Assembly (NCBI GenBank): GCA_907165275.2
Contig: OU015659.1
Location: 1,964,501-2,028,500, forward strand
Length of the DNA stretch: 64,000 nt
Direction: 5' to 3'
DNA from: Zygaena filipendulae
Lineage: Eukaryota; Arthropoda; Insecta; Lepidoptera; Zygaenidae
A program made the translations under genes and the position numbers. The first letter of the stretch is position 1; each line of letters begins with the position of its first letter. Shown here piece after piece: positions 25,732 through 36,993 of the stretch. The notes below the pieces were generated by a model. That model saw only the letters and a program-made list of their open reading frames with translations, had not been told where the DNA came from and did no database searches.

Positions 25732-27539
25732 GTGAAACAATTCACATAAGCAAGTAAATGTTTAATCTTACTTCTAGGTATAATCAAGTACATAATCAAG
25801 CGCAACTTAGTATCAGGTTACCCAGTTTAACATTTTAATAGTGTTGAAAAACACAGTGATTTTCTGCTGAAATTAAATTAAAGGATTCTTAGGGAATTTC
25901 AGAAAGGAATTGATGTTAAACTTTCTTTTTTTAGCTGCATGTAGGTACATTACAAAATTCTTTACTAAAAGAATCTTTTATAAATAAATCGACACATAAA
26001 AAATTACTAAAAATCTTCTGAGTTTTGCAAAAGGAATAGGTTTCAAAGGAACTGCTCAATGTATATAAGACTTGAAATTACTTAAATGCATTTTAAGTTT
26101 TCTGTATATATTATGCTATTATGAACACAATTCTCTACTTAAAATATTAGGTAATTGCGTATTTGTACAGTTTATTCTGAAACTTCTCAAATGGTTTTAG
26201 AAAAAAAGTAAGGCAATAATTTTGGTAAGCAGACATTATTTTAAATGAAAACTTACCTACCTACTGAATTTGAATGAAAGAAGTTACTGTTGTGTGTGAC
26301 TGTGTAATCGCAATATCGACAATCACCCACCGGAGTTTTGTCAAGGGAGAAGGGTGAGTCGAGGTTCTGGAATAGGACGTCTAAAAAATGAAAATCTATC
26401 GGTGCAGATGTCTGATAGCACGGTTCGCATTAAATTCACACAATAATTACTTTTCAGCTGTTAGCTTACGCTCTAAAAAATTGCATAAAATCGAATGGAT
26501 TACCACATACCTCAAAACAAACTAATCTTACTGGAACGCAGTAAACGAAAGTCGACCGCCGAAGGGACAATCCTTGCACAAGCACTAAACCCGGTTTTTT
26601 AGCAAATAAATTACACAAACACAAGGGCCTTGTGTTTTAATACATAGGCAAGTTATTCAAAAATATAAACACTTCCTAAGTGTGTCATAAAACATCCAGT
26701 AATCAAAGTGGAAATCAATTTTATTTATACAGCCCTGCAACACACGGCCACCCTGATCAAAATTCTTACAAAACTAACCACAAATTAATAAGACTGAAAC
26801 TAACCGAGTGTTAACAACTCTCGAAAATATTTGTCCCTAAAAGTTAAGCTTGAATCAAAATCTCCTAAAATCTCCCTAGTAAATTAATATTAATAAATAA
26901 ATAATACTTAAATAGTGCCAAGATTTTTGCATTAGTTTCAAAATAAATAGTTCAAATTTGTTATATTGCGGTTAAAATATTGGTCTTACAAAAAATTTAA
27001 ATAAAAGATGTAGGTACTTAAGTGATTTTTTTTAAAAATGTTTTTACCTCCTAATTTTTTTACAACCGAGTCAATAAATTCGTAAAAATACCTCTAAAAA
27101 TATGACAACCCTTAAAAAATCCCGCCGCATTTGTTTACCCCTTAAATTTGGGAAGGAACCCCCTAAGTTGGTATCTGTGAACCGAACGACCAAGATAAAG
27201 AGTATTTGCAACGATGGTAGCTCAGTGGTTGGTGCGTTCGGATTAAGCTTAGGTTGCAACAACGTAGTGAAAGTTATAATGGAACGAATTTCTCGTCACC
27301 GCGAGCACTGGGCCAGGGTTATCTGTAATAACTCCTTATATTATCTCATGAGGGACTTTAGGTGGCATTTGAGCAAAATGGACGTCAGACTGAGAATAAA
27401 ACTGACGTCGTCAGTTTTATTTCTTTGCTTTACAAATTAATTTGTTAATTTTGTGTAAACGTGATGAAGTTTGCATACTAGTGATCCATTAGTGAAATAG
27501 GATGAAATGGGGTGTTCGCTGGGGGTTATCGCTTTGCTA

Positions 27540-27740
27540 TGATATATAACTTCTTAAAGAGCATCCCATTAATATCTTATTGTGAAGAATTGCTTCCAGA
27601 AGTCCCGGTAAAGCATTGAAATGCATCTCACTAATGTACTTATTTCGATATAAAGAACTTCAGAAGAAGAAAGAAATAACTGAAGTGGCCGTATGGTCTA
27701 AGTTTCCTTTGCCTTCCCCTAAAGGGTTAAACTTCAACAA
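27540..27740 (+). repeat. Direct-repeat segment A upstream of the BED-hAT gene
   Basis: TTGTGAAGAATTGCTTCCAG, then AAATGCATCTCAC and CCTTTGCCTTCCCCTAAAGG; repeated in diverged form at 27980-28145. Confidence 0.6.
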
Positions 27741-27979
27741 AAAAAATCGTGTTATTTTTTATTTTCTCTTTATTAAGAGAGTTATTCTTCTGAGATTAAG
27801 AGGGTTTTAACCGTGGATTATCGCATATGCGATTAAGTCGCCCAAATCATGATATCATGTCAAAGAGTCAGCAGAGGCTCAGAACAATAACAGTAGCAAG
27901 CAGAGGTCATGTTGGGTAGGTATGTTCCGTTATATACTGATAACACTGGCGCAGTGCTCGCAAGTCACAGTGACGAGAA

Positions 27980-28145
27980 ATTCATTATGATATGACTGTG
28001 AAGAGTTGTTGTTAAAAGTTCCGACAAAGCATCGAAATGCATCTCACCAATAAATTTTGATGTAAATAACTTCAGAAGAAGAAAATTCCACTGAATTGGC
28101 TGTATAGACTAAGCTTCTTTTGCCTTCCCCATTTGGGGTAAATTA
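27980..28145 (+). repeat. Direct-repeat segment B upstream of the BED-hAT gene
   Basis: CTGTGAAGAGTTGTTGTTAA, AAATGCATCTCACC and TTTGCCTTCCCCATTTGGGG. It ends 335 bases before the ATG. The GCCTTCCCC tail also appears near 37430 and, inverted, at 62750. Confidence 0.6.
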
Positions 28146-28414
28146 AAAAAAAGACTACACTACTCTCATGTCACTGTCTAGAATCTCGATACACAAAAAT
28201 GTTCTCATATTCGTCTGTGACGTCAAAAATCAATTAGCATTAGCACTAATAGCAGTAACATCAAGCACAATTTATAATACCTAGTAGGTAAATAGGTAAT
28301 AATGTAAAATGTAAACAACTAAACAATTGATTAAGCGATCTAAAACAATAAATCTTGAAGTTCAAAAAATAAATGTATCAGTGATGGCGTGTGAATACTA
28401 AATTACAAACAATT

Positions 28415-28422
28415 TATAAAAA
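28415..28422 (+). promoter_or_regulatory. TATA-like box upstream of the BED-hAT gene
   Basis: TATAAAAA lies about 60 bases before the ATG. It is suggestive only, because the surroundings are AT-rich and no transcription start is known. Confidence 0.25.
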
Positions 28423-28479
28423 CCCTAGTGCTTTGTGATTATAATTAATAACATTATTTTGTGTTAAATTGCTGCAATC

Positions 28480-31400
28480 ATGGCTCAGCGATTTCGTTCA
28501 TCAGATCATTTATGGGATTACTTTACGAGGATTGAAGGAGACCACAATGCTATCTGTAACCAGTGTTCTAAATTTCTGTCCTTCAAAACTTCTGTCAACA
28601 ATTTAAAAACTCATTTAAAAATGAAACATGTGGAACAATACAAGTGTTTGTTAAAAGTAACTCCCGAACCTAAATCTCATCGATTTTGTTCATCAAAACA
28701 TGTATGGAAATACTTTACTGCCTTTAATGAAAAAGACAAGATTGCCACCTGTCACGAATGTTCTAAAGAGCTGTCTTATAAAGGGACAATAACAAATTTA
28801 TATACTCATTTAAAAATAAAACATACAGACCTTTATGATTCTATTAGAAAAGAGGATATCAAACTCCGAGCCCAAAAACTTAAATTAGAATCAGATGAAC
28901 CTATCATGTTTATGGTTGTGGAAAACTCAAATTCAATAACTGAAGATGAATTCGATTCTCTGCCTTCTCCTATAATTGCTAGAATTAATGAAGCAAATAT
29001 AGTTGAATCAAAAAAGTTAATATGGAACTTTTTTTCAAAGGTTTCAGGAAAACATAGAATGGCAACCTGTAACCAGTGTTTTAAAACCCTGTCCTACAGA
29101 ACTAGCATAACTAATTTAAAAACTCATTTAAATTCCCAACATATTGAACTCTATAATATTTTGATGGCCAATAAAAAACTATCTAAATCTTTGTCAGCTC
29201 AAGTACCATCAGAAACAGATGTAAATGAACCTATAATATTTACAGTGGACGAAAATAACTCTGAGGTTGAATCTGAAGAAATCCATAGTGAGAATGAATC
29301 TACTTCATCTCAAAAATCCCCTGTAGATACTAAAATGACCGAAGAAACTGAAGTGAAATCAGAAATTACAGTATGGGATTACTTTACTAAGGTCGCTGGA
29401 AGAGATAAAATGGCAACCTGTAATAAGTGCTCAAAGTCACTATCTTACAGGACAAGTATCACTAATTTGAAGACCCATTTAAATTGGAATCATATGGAAC
29501 TATTTAATTCTTTGATGGGTAATAGAAAACAATCTAGGACACAGTTAGTCCAAGATGAAATTACTACATTTGTGACTGAGGAAGAAAACTTCAAGGTTCA
29601 ATCTGAAGAGTGTTATCATGAAGCTGAATCCTTGCTATTTCAAGAATCAGTAGCTGCCAAAATGGCAAAAAAAAATATAGTTGAATCAACCATTACACTG
29701 TGGGACTACTTCTCTAAAGTGGCTGGGGGAGATAAAATAGCAACCTGTAACCAATGTTTAAAAACCCTGTCTTACAGGACTAGCATAACTAATTTGAAAA
29801 CTCATTTAAAGATTAATCACATAGAACTATTCAATTGTTTGATGGAAAATAGTAAACAGTCCCAATCTCATTCAGTGCGGTCACAATCAGAATTTAGCTC
29901 AAAGGAACCTACCATATTTATTGTTGGAGAAGAGCACTCCGATGCTGATTCTGATGAGATCCATTTTAAGGGTGAACCCTTTACATCTGATAAATCCCCA
30001 GTTGCTACCGAAATGAATGCAGAAAGTGAAGTTAAATCAAACATTACAGTATGGGACTACTTTTCTAAAGTGCCCGGGAAAAACAAAATAGCAACCTGTA
30101 ACCAATGCTCAAAATCGTTTTCTTACAAAACTAGCATTACTAATTTGAAAACCCATTTAAATTGTAAACATAAAGAACTATTTAACACTTTGATGGCAAA
30201 CAGTAAACCTCGGCCCCGGTCAGAGCAGGTACATTCAAAATCGAACCCAAATGAGCCCATGATGTTTGTCATTGAAGAAAACTCGGAGGTTGAATCTGAA
30301 GAGATTCGTCAGGACGATGAATCCCTTCCATTTCAAGGATCCTCAATGGCTACTACAATAACTGAAGAATCAAAAAAAAACATATGGGATTACTTCACTA
30401 AGATACCAGGAGAAAAATTAATGGCAACTTGTAACCAATGTTATAAAACCTTGTCTTACAAGACTAGCATCACTAATTTAAAAACTCATTTAAGTTTCAA
30501 ACATATAGAACTTTACAATTCTTTAATAGGAAATAGTACAGAACATCAATACCAGTTAATGCAATCAGATGAGCCTATAATGTTTATGATTGAGGAAAAC
30601 TCTGAGGTTGAATCTGAAGAGATTCGTCGTGAGGATGCATTTGACCTTCAATTTCAAGAATCCCCTGTGGTTTCCAGGGTTAATAAAGAAAATACGATTC
30701 GATCAAATAATATGATATGGTTCTACTTCTCTAAGGTACCTAATAAATGGAAAATTGCAACATGTAATAAATGCTCAAAAAACCTGTCTTATAGGACTAG
30801 CATCACTAATTTAAAAACTCATTTAAAACAACAGCATCAAAAAATATTCAACGATTACATAGCTGTAAAAAGTAAATATGACTCATATTTGGCGCATTTA
30901 GTGCAAGATCAATCACAAAGTGAATATACTTCACCTTTTGAGTTTATATCTGCAAATCAAGATAGCTCTGAAGATGTATTTCTTCCACCTCGAGAATGCT
31001 CCGAGGCTGTTGCACTGGTAAGTGAACAAGAAGATAATAGTTTATGGGATTATTTTACCCGAAATCCTGAGGAAGACAAAACAGCAACTTGCAAGCTATG
31101 CTCTCGCCACCTGTCTTATAGGACTTCCATCACCAATTTAAAAATTCATCTAAAATGGAAACATCTGGCTCAATACTATAGTGTTATGAAAGAAAAGAGA
31201 AAAAAGCAGAGAACAAAATGGAGTTTTAAAAGAGAACATCCAAATGGCGTTGCCCCATCCGTGCTCCAGTTCAAAGAATTTTGTCAATCTCAAGAACCGC
31301 TAGGAATTGCCAAAGTAAGAATAAATGGTAAAAACCATACGAAACTGAGAAAACCTTTAAATGCACTTAAAAAGAGACTCATAGATGCAATGCTTATAAA

Positions 31401-32967
31401 GTATATATTGAGAAAAAATCAACCTCTTTCCATTGTAGAAGACGAAAATTTTGTAGATTTAATTAGGGCATTAAATCCATATTACAGTTTACCTACCTGT
31501 AAAGTTATAACAGAAAGACTCATACCATCATTATATTACAAATGTTTAATTGATCAAAAAAAGCTTTTATATAGAGAAGCAACAACAGTGTGTTTGACCA
31601 CCAACTGCTGGACATCAGATAAAATTAATGGTTTTTGGGGCCTCAGTATAACTGCTCAATTCATTGATACTAATTTTAAGTTAAGATCAGTGGTTCTGAA
31701 GTGTGGCAAAGTAAATGGTGCAGACACAGGTCAAAACCTTGCTTCAATTTTAAGTCACACCATTAAAAGATGGGGAATATCTGAAAAAATCAAGGTGTGT
31801 GTTACAGATAACGCACGAAATATAGCAGAAGCGATCAGTATTTTAGAGTGGAACCATTTTAACAGTATATATCATAATCTAAATGAGATATTAAGGTACT
31901 CTCTGGGTTTATTTGAAGATATTTTGAAAAAGGTGAAGAGTATAGTTAATTACTATGATTTGAACTCAAATGCTAAAGAAAGACTTTTAGAGCATCAAAG
32001 ATTGTTGAATAACTCTACCCAGCCTCTAATGCTTATCACGTCAGAAGGTAAGAGATGGAACTCTACATATTTAATGATAAAACGCTTCTTGCATCTTCAA
32101 GACTCCGTCGTGGAAACTATGCCTAATCTCGATAATGATCTGCCAGTGATTACCAACGAAGAATGGACCACATTGAGACAACTGAGTTTATTGTTAGAAC
32201 CTTTTAACGAAGCTATCAAAGAGCTGAGCGCGGAAAAATATGTTTTAGCTTCAAAGGCATTTGCCATCGTAAACGGTTTGAAAGACGTCCTAGAACTGCT
32301 TAAAAAAAATCCTGAAAACTATGATGCCATAAATTCCGGGTTCGAAAGCATTGTGTCCCAATTAAATACCCAATTTCATGACCTCGAATGCCATGATGAT
32401 TTGGCAATGTGCACCTTGTTAGACCCACGATACAAAATGTCTATGTTTGTTGATGAACGCGCTGCTGAAAGGGCCAAATTAAATCTAGTATCAGAAGTAA
32501 AAAAATTGATTAATGAAGAAATAGATCAAACCAAATCTAGTGATGAAACGTCAATAAAATCCGACCCAAATCATATGGACACCAGTGAAATCAGCCTTTG
32601 GAGAAAGCTAAATTTAGCTTTGAAAGAGAGAAGTACTTCCAACCTCGACGCTCTGGCTATGTCTCAACAAGAAGTAGAGTCTTATATGCAAGATGAGTTC
32701 GCACAAAGTAACGATGAACCATGTGAGTGGTGGCGATCAGGACGGCACAAGTACCCGCACCTGGCCAAATTATTCAAAAATAAATGCAACATCGTGGCAA
32801 ATTCAGTGCCTGTTGAGAGCCTTTTCTCAAAAACCAGCTGTATGGAGTCAGACAAAAAGTTGAAATTATCCGTTAGAAAAACTGAACAATTGGTTTTCCT
32901 CACCGCAAATTTAAAAAATTGCGACATTAGAAGACTTATGAATTGGCAAGCAATAAGAAAGTTATAA
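28480..32967 (+). CDS. Nine-BED-finger protein with a hAT transposase-like core (ZBED-like, probably domesticated)
   Basis: This is an intact single-exon ORF of 1495 residues. Nine BED-type zinc fingers start near residues 11, 75, 181, 298, 407, 524, 635, 746 and 855. Each runs from an aromatic (L/V/I)W..(Y/F)F start through CxxC to HxxxxH (C26, C29, H45, H50 in finger 1). Most fingers are separated by acidic linkers with a recurring ENSEVESEEI motif. From about residue 940 the protein resembles hAT transposases: TTNCWTS (residues 1040-1046), VTDNARN (1108-1114), a GKRWNSTY block, and a C-terminal dimerisation motif SVPVESLFS containing E1446. The usual first catalytic Asp (TTDxWTS) is N1042, and the hAT CxxH motif reads SIYH. 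The second Asp (D1110) and the Glu (E1446) remain. This suggests a DNA-binding protein derived from a transposase rather than an active enzyme. The start has a good context (atcATGG), and a TATAAA lies at 28415. I saw no flanking TIRs. The BED-hAT family assignment is secure; domestication is inference. Confidence 0.92.
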   Translation: MAQRFRSSDHLWDYFTRIEGDHNAICNQCSKFLSFKTSVNNLKTHLKMKHVEQYKCLLKVTPEPKSHRFCSSKHVWKYFTAFNEKDKIATCHECSKELSYKGTITNLYTHLKIKHTDLYDSIRKEDIKLRAQKLKLESDEPIMFMVVENSNSITEDEFDSLPSPIIARINEANIVESKKLIWNFFSKVSGKHRMATCNQCFKTLSYRTSITNLKTHLNSQHIELYNILMANKKLSKSLSAQVPSETDVNEPIIFTVDENNSEVESEEIHSENESTSSQKSPVDTKMTEETEVKSEITVWDYFTKVAGRDKMATCNKCSKSLSYRTSITNLKTHLNWNHMELFNSLMGNRKQSRTQLVQDEITTFVTEEENFKVQSEECYHEAESLLFQESVAAKMAKKNIVESTITLWDYFSKVAGGDKIATCNQCLKTLSYRTSITNLKTHLKINHIELFNCLMENSKQSQSHSVRSQSEFSSKEPTIFIVGEEHSDADSDEIHFKGEPFTSDKSPVATEMNAESEVKSNITVWDYFSKVPGKNKIATCNQCSKSFSYKTSITNLKTHLNCKHKELFNTLMANSKPRPRSEQVHSKSNPNEPMMFVIEENSEVESEEIRQDDESLPFQGSSMATTITEESKKNIWDYFTKIPGEKLMATCNQCYKTLSYKTSITNLKTHLSFKHIELYNSLIGNSTEHQYQLMQSDEPIMFMIEENSEVESEEIRREDAFDLQFQESPVVSRVNKENTIRSNNMIWFYFSKVPNKWKIATCNKCSKNLSYRTSITNLKTHLKQQHQKIFNDYIAVKSKYDSYLAHLVQDQSQSEYTSPFEFISANQDSSEDVFLPPRECSEAVALVSEQEDNSLWDYFTRNPEEDKTATCKLCSRHLSYRTSITNLKIHLKWKHLAQYYSVMKEKRKKQRTKWSFKREHPNGVAPSVLQFKEFCQSQEPLGIAKVRINGKNHTKLRKPLNALKKRLIDAMLIKYILRKNQPLSIVEDENFVDLIRALNPYYSLPTCKVITERLIPSLYYKCLIDQKKLLYREATTVCLTTNCWTSDKINGFWGLSITAQFIDTNFKLRSVVLKCGKVNGADTGQNLASILSHTIKRWGISEKIKVCVTDNARNIAEAISILEWNHFNSIYHNLNEILRYSLGLFEDILKKVKSIVNYYDLNSNAKERLLEHQRLLNNSTQPLMLITSEGKRWNSTYLMIKRFLHLQDSVVETMPNLDNDLPVITNEEWTTLRQLSLLLEPFNEAIKELSAEKYVLASKAFAIVNGLKDVLELLKKNPENYDAINSGFESIVSQLNTQFHDLECHDDLAMCTLLDPRYKMSMFVDERAAERAKLNLVSEVKKLINEEIDQTKSSDETSIKSDPNHMDTSEISLWRKLNLALKERSTSNLDALAMSQQEVESYMQDEFAQSNDEPCEWWRSGRHKYPHLAKLFKNKCNIVANSVPVESLFSKTSCMESDKKLKLSVRKTEQLVFLTANLKNCDIRRLMNWQAIRKL

Positions 32968-33381
32968 AATACTAGACTTGTGGAAGTGTAGGTAGTGGAA
33001 GTGGCGTCTTAAAGATATCACTATTTTACTTTTGGACTACATATTCTTCGTCTGTATAATAATACTGACCGTCTCAATACTTGTGCAATTTGTCATTCTA
33101 AAGCCAATAGTGTCAATAGTTTGTTCAAAGTTGGCCCCAATATGAGACGAATGTTGTCCTGAAGATCAATTTTGCTCACTCAAAATCACACCACTATAAG
33201 GGTCTTCCCACATAATTATGCTCCCGTTCCGATGCTCGATTGGTGCTAGAGTCTATATTATGTCTGGGTACACCCTTATGTGGGCGGGAGTAGTATGGTT
33301 TTGTTTTAATAGAACAGTATCGGCTATCTGGATGATTTAGTTATTGTCCATACCAGTAATTGCACAGGTATTTACTATAAT

Positions 33382-33450
33382 TCTTACTAATATTATAAAT
33401 GTGAAAGTAAGTTTGTTTGTTACACTTTCACGCCTAATGTGTAAAAGACC
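33382..33450 (+). mobile_element. Helitron 5' fragment
   Basis: TCTTACTAATATTATAAATG then GTTACACTTTCACGCC, then unrelated sequence. Confidence 0.6.
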
Positions 33451-33531
33451 TAACAACCAAAGCGACTTGGTATGTTATAAGGCACAAGAAAATTTCTAAT
33501 AATGTGCAAAAGGTCTAACAGTTATTACTTA

Positions 33532-33731
33532 CTAGCTGTTCCCCGCGGTTTTACTCGCGTTATTTCCGGATTTGCCGCGGGAATTCCGGGATAAAACGTA
33601 GGTACCTTAAGACTGTCATTTTCTGTAACCCTAACAATGTTTTTGGAAATTTTCTTGATGATTGGTTGAGCCGTTAGACGTGAAATCGTAACAGATAAGA
33701 GTTACTTTCGCATTTATAATATTATTAGGGA
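33532..33731 (-). mobile_element. Helitron copy
   Basis: CTAGCTGTTCCCCGCGGTTT to GCATTTATAATATTATTAGG. Confidence 0.72.
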
Positions 33732-34211
33732 AGTAGGGATTAGGGTATTTGTTGACAAGTGACTATTAAACTATTAAGTATTGTAATTAAATAACTGGGA
33801 AATGCTTCTATTTTTAGTTACATAACAGTGTGAAATATACTTTTAAAAGCTTTTATTTAACTTGCAATGTATGTTTGTATGTATGTAAAAGGGTGAAATC
33901 TGGCAATTCAATTTTTTATAGTAAACAATCAGCTTGATTCGCGCACGCATGGGATTACGAACTTATTTTTCCACTGGATGTTGCCTACGAATATTTATCT
34001 TCACATGTCTATTTTACTGGATAAGTGGTATAGTTCTACGATAAAAGCTTTGTGTTGTGTATTTAATTGATTTTATTATAATAATTATACCAAATTAATT
34101 ATTGTTCAAATAAAACAATGTAAATACAATAATTTCGTTGTTTTTTTTTTATGTCATAGGGGGCAAACGGGCAAGTGGTACACCTGATGGTGGATGTTTG
34201 ATTTACACTAA

Positions 34212-34526
34212 TCTATAATATGATAAAAATGAATCGCCAAATGTGTTGCTAAGCGCATAACTTGCAAACGACTGCACCAAATTGGATAATTGTTTTTTTT
34301 TTTTGTGTTCGTTATTTTCAGGACAAGGTTTATACAAAAGAAGTTTGGGAGTTCCTGCGGGAATTCCGAAACTCATGCGGATGAATCTCCAAAACGGTTG
34401 GACCAATATTGACGGGACTTTCATTGCTAATTAGCTAGTGTTATAAGAAATAGGTACATTAGGCTACTTTGGAGTTCCTGCGGGAATTCCGCAACTCACG
34501 CGTGTGAAACCGCGGGGCACAGCTAG
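34212..34526 (+). mobile_element. Helitron copy with internal duplication
   Basis: GGAGTTCCTGCGGGAATTCC-like blocks occur twice (about 34348 and 34471). Ends CACAGCTAG. Confidence 0.6.
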
Positions 34527-34711
34527 TCCTTAATAATATTAGAAATGCGAAGATGAGTATTTGTTTGTTACGCTTTCACGCCGTAACGGCTCAACCGATC
34601 ATCATGTGCATACACGTTGTCTGTGGTACAGGGAAGGACATGGGATACTTTTTAATCCGGAATCCGCGCGGGAACTCCGAAATTAACGCGGGTGAAACTG
34701 CGGGGAACAGT
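34527..34711 (+). mobile_element. Helitron copy directly abutting the previous one
   Basis: TCCTTAATAATATTAGAAAT begins right after the preceding CTAG, a head-to-tail pair. The 3' CTAG is mutated. Confidence 0.65.
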
Positions 34712-34836
34712 GTGTACGTCGTAGACGGAGAATACGTAAATAATAAATGTTGATTACAGTATAATAATATTTCCTCTTTGTTTCTTCTCGATAGCAGCAA
34801 CTGTGGTCTCTTGTTTCGTCCTCATCTTCTTACATA

Positions 34837-35186
34837 TACAATGTGTTAATGAATTAACTAAAAACCTGATACACCCTATTTAAAAAAGTAAATAATAATA
34901 TGATTAAAATATATTTTGTGTCGAAAAAATTTATACTTTAAAAGTTATTTAACATTAGTTTGGAGATGACCTATCTACGAAATTCTAAGCGCTACGCTCG
35001 TGCCTACCGGTTCGAATTTTTTTTCTGCGGGGGGCGTACGCGCCTAATATTATATTATAAATAATTTAGACATGGGCTAGTAAAAATGAAAAAAATATGA
35101 CCTATATTAAAACATAGTGCGACCGATTCGCTAGTCGATTCTGAGCAAACTACTTTATAGTTTTCAGTTAATTCATTAACACGTAT
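34837..35186. mobile_element. Second copy of the 350-bp TA-flanked MITE
   Basis: Ends are TACAATGTGTTAATGAATTA and its imperfect complement. The interior (CTGATACACCC, GCGCTACGCTC, CTAGTCGATTCTGA) matches 49466-49817. Confidence 0.8.
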
Positions 35187-35376
35187 ATAAAAATGAATTG
35201 CTTTTCGTTTGTTTCGCTAAAACTCGAGAATGGCTGAACCGATTTTGCTAATTTTGATCTTGAAATATTTTTGGAAGTTCAGGGAAGGTTTAAAAAGCAA
35301 ATTAAGCTACTTTGGAGTTCCTACGGGAATTCTGAAACTAATTACTCAAGCGGGTGAAACCGTGGGGCACAGTTAG
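35183..35376 (+). mobile_element. Helitron copy after the MITE
   Basis: AAAAATGAATTGCTTTTCGT to GGGGCACAGTTAG. Confidence 0.6.
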
Positions 35377-35379
35377 AAA

Positions 35380-36905
35380 TTATAGTACGGACCGCCAAGA
35401 GGGGATTTGTGGATTAGCTAAAGCGTGTCAGATGAACATAAGGGGGGTACCTTGCACCATGTTGAGTACCTCCACCAAATATAGGCCCTCTACACTGGTG
35501 GGTGCGTCTAGAATAACCGATCAGATTAGTAAAAAAAAATCGATAACTCGAAATACTCGAGCGCGTCAGATTAAGATATGGTGGGTTAATTACATAGTGA
35601 GAAGTATGTATATGAATAATCTGACCATTTGAAAGTGACGTAAGGGAGTTAGAGGATCACAAACTTGCAAAAAAAACGCAACTTCGACATTCTCGAGCGC
35701 AGTTGATTTATTTTTTATTTTAAAGTAAATAACTCAAGGATAGCGGGAAAAATATTATCTGCCGATTTTCATAAGCCGAAGAAACAAAAATCGTCTTCGA
35801 ATCGAACGAGCAGCTGCAGTGAAACATGTACCTATTCATATCTCTGTCTTTCTTTCCCTTTTACTTTTTCTCTATCTCTCACTCTCTCGCACCGTCCTCA
35901 CACTACTTTCCGTCGCCATAACGTCATCACAATATGTCAGGGCGCTAAACGTGTCAAATTATAAATTTTTTTGGTCGGTTAAAATACATATTAAAATAAG
36001 TTAAGGTAAGTATTACACTTTTCAAACTATAGGTTCACCTATAACCTTTCACTTTAATGTAATTATATATATATATATATATATTATATAATAAAGCTCA
36101 TCACAAAACAACGCGTTCATGTTATTATATGTAAAACGCTCTGGCTTGTTTGTGCTTTAAAGTTAGTTTTGTGAATAATATTTTGTGATCTTTTACATAT
36201 TTCATAGAAATATAAAGTGTGTTTTTTGTGAACAAGAAATAGCTCATAAAGTTATTAAACTTACGTCAGAAAGAAAAAAAAATCTTAAAAATAAATCATA
36301 ATTTTTGTTTCTAGCAGTCAGATTAATAATACCCCTCAAAATTATTGTCAGATTTTAAGCCAACATAACTTGGAGTGCAAGCTGAACCTTCTGTAAAATA
36401 ATCTGACACGCTCGAGTATTTCAAAATTGAGATTTTTTTTTGCATTTTCAAAAATTCGCTACTACCTTGCGTCACCTCCAAATTGGCAGATTTTCGAAGG
36501 GGAGCATTTTTAGGGCTCACTTAACATCCCCTTTGAATATCTGACGCGCTGGAGTAAATGTTTTTTTTTTTCATTTTCTCCACTTCCGGATGGCCACCCC
36601 CACCACGCAAATCGGCAGATGAATATATTTTCGATATCAGAGACACCTTGGAGTATCTAAACTACAATATCTGACGCGCTCGAGTATTTCCATTTTAATA
36701 TTTTTTTTTACATTTTTGAAAGCCTGTAGAAGCTAAACCCACCGGTGAATAAAAAAATATCATATGACCTTATTTTGTTTATATCTCCTAATCTTCAAAA
36801 CCCAATAGGTCCCAACGACGCTCGAGTCACTCCCGAATTAGCATCGGTATCTCCCGTACTATTATATAAAATTTCATAGAATTCCGTTACGCTATTCCGA
36901 AATCT
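35380..36905. repeat. Unclassified repeat region around a CTCGAG motif
   Basis: TCTGAC(G/A)CGCT(C/G)GAGTA occurs at about 36402, 36530 and 36669, with related pieces at 35420, 35555, 35690 (inverted) and 36815. Between them lie AT-rich and TC-rich stretches. A TA microsatellite is at 36066-36086. No coding frame is convincing. Confidence 0.5.
36066..36086. repeat. TA microsatellite
   Basis: About ten TA units. Confidence 0.9.
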
Positions 36906-36993
36906 AGGCTAGACAGACAGACAAAAATAATGTGATAGTGATGATGAAAAAAGAGAACAAGAAGGCCTCTGAACTCTATATAAAGCAGTACTA

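Larger units (their letters stand above)
917..28479. other. Gene-free, repeat-dominated left region
   Basis: Between the elements listed above I see AT-rich sequence with only short random frames and no conserved protein, tRNA or rRNA. Larger stretches with nothing recognised are 1482-2430, 2592-3557, 3746-5802, 6213-6934, 7158-8311, 11594-12364, 12470-13290, 22913-24600 and 24787-27540. GC-richer islands at about 5390-5720 and 23010-23130 could be host regulatory DNA, but there is no direct evidence. Confidence 0.6.

Noticed and set aside
27195..27265. Possible tRNA gene (TAGCTCAGTGGTTGG resembles an A box)
   Set aside because: No B box or cloverleaf follows at the right distance.
32682..32927. 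81-codon minus-strand frame
   Set aside because: Antisense of the hAT dimerisation region.
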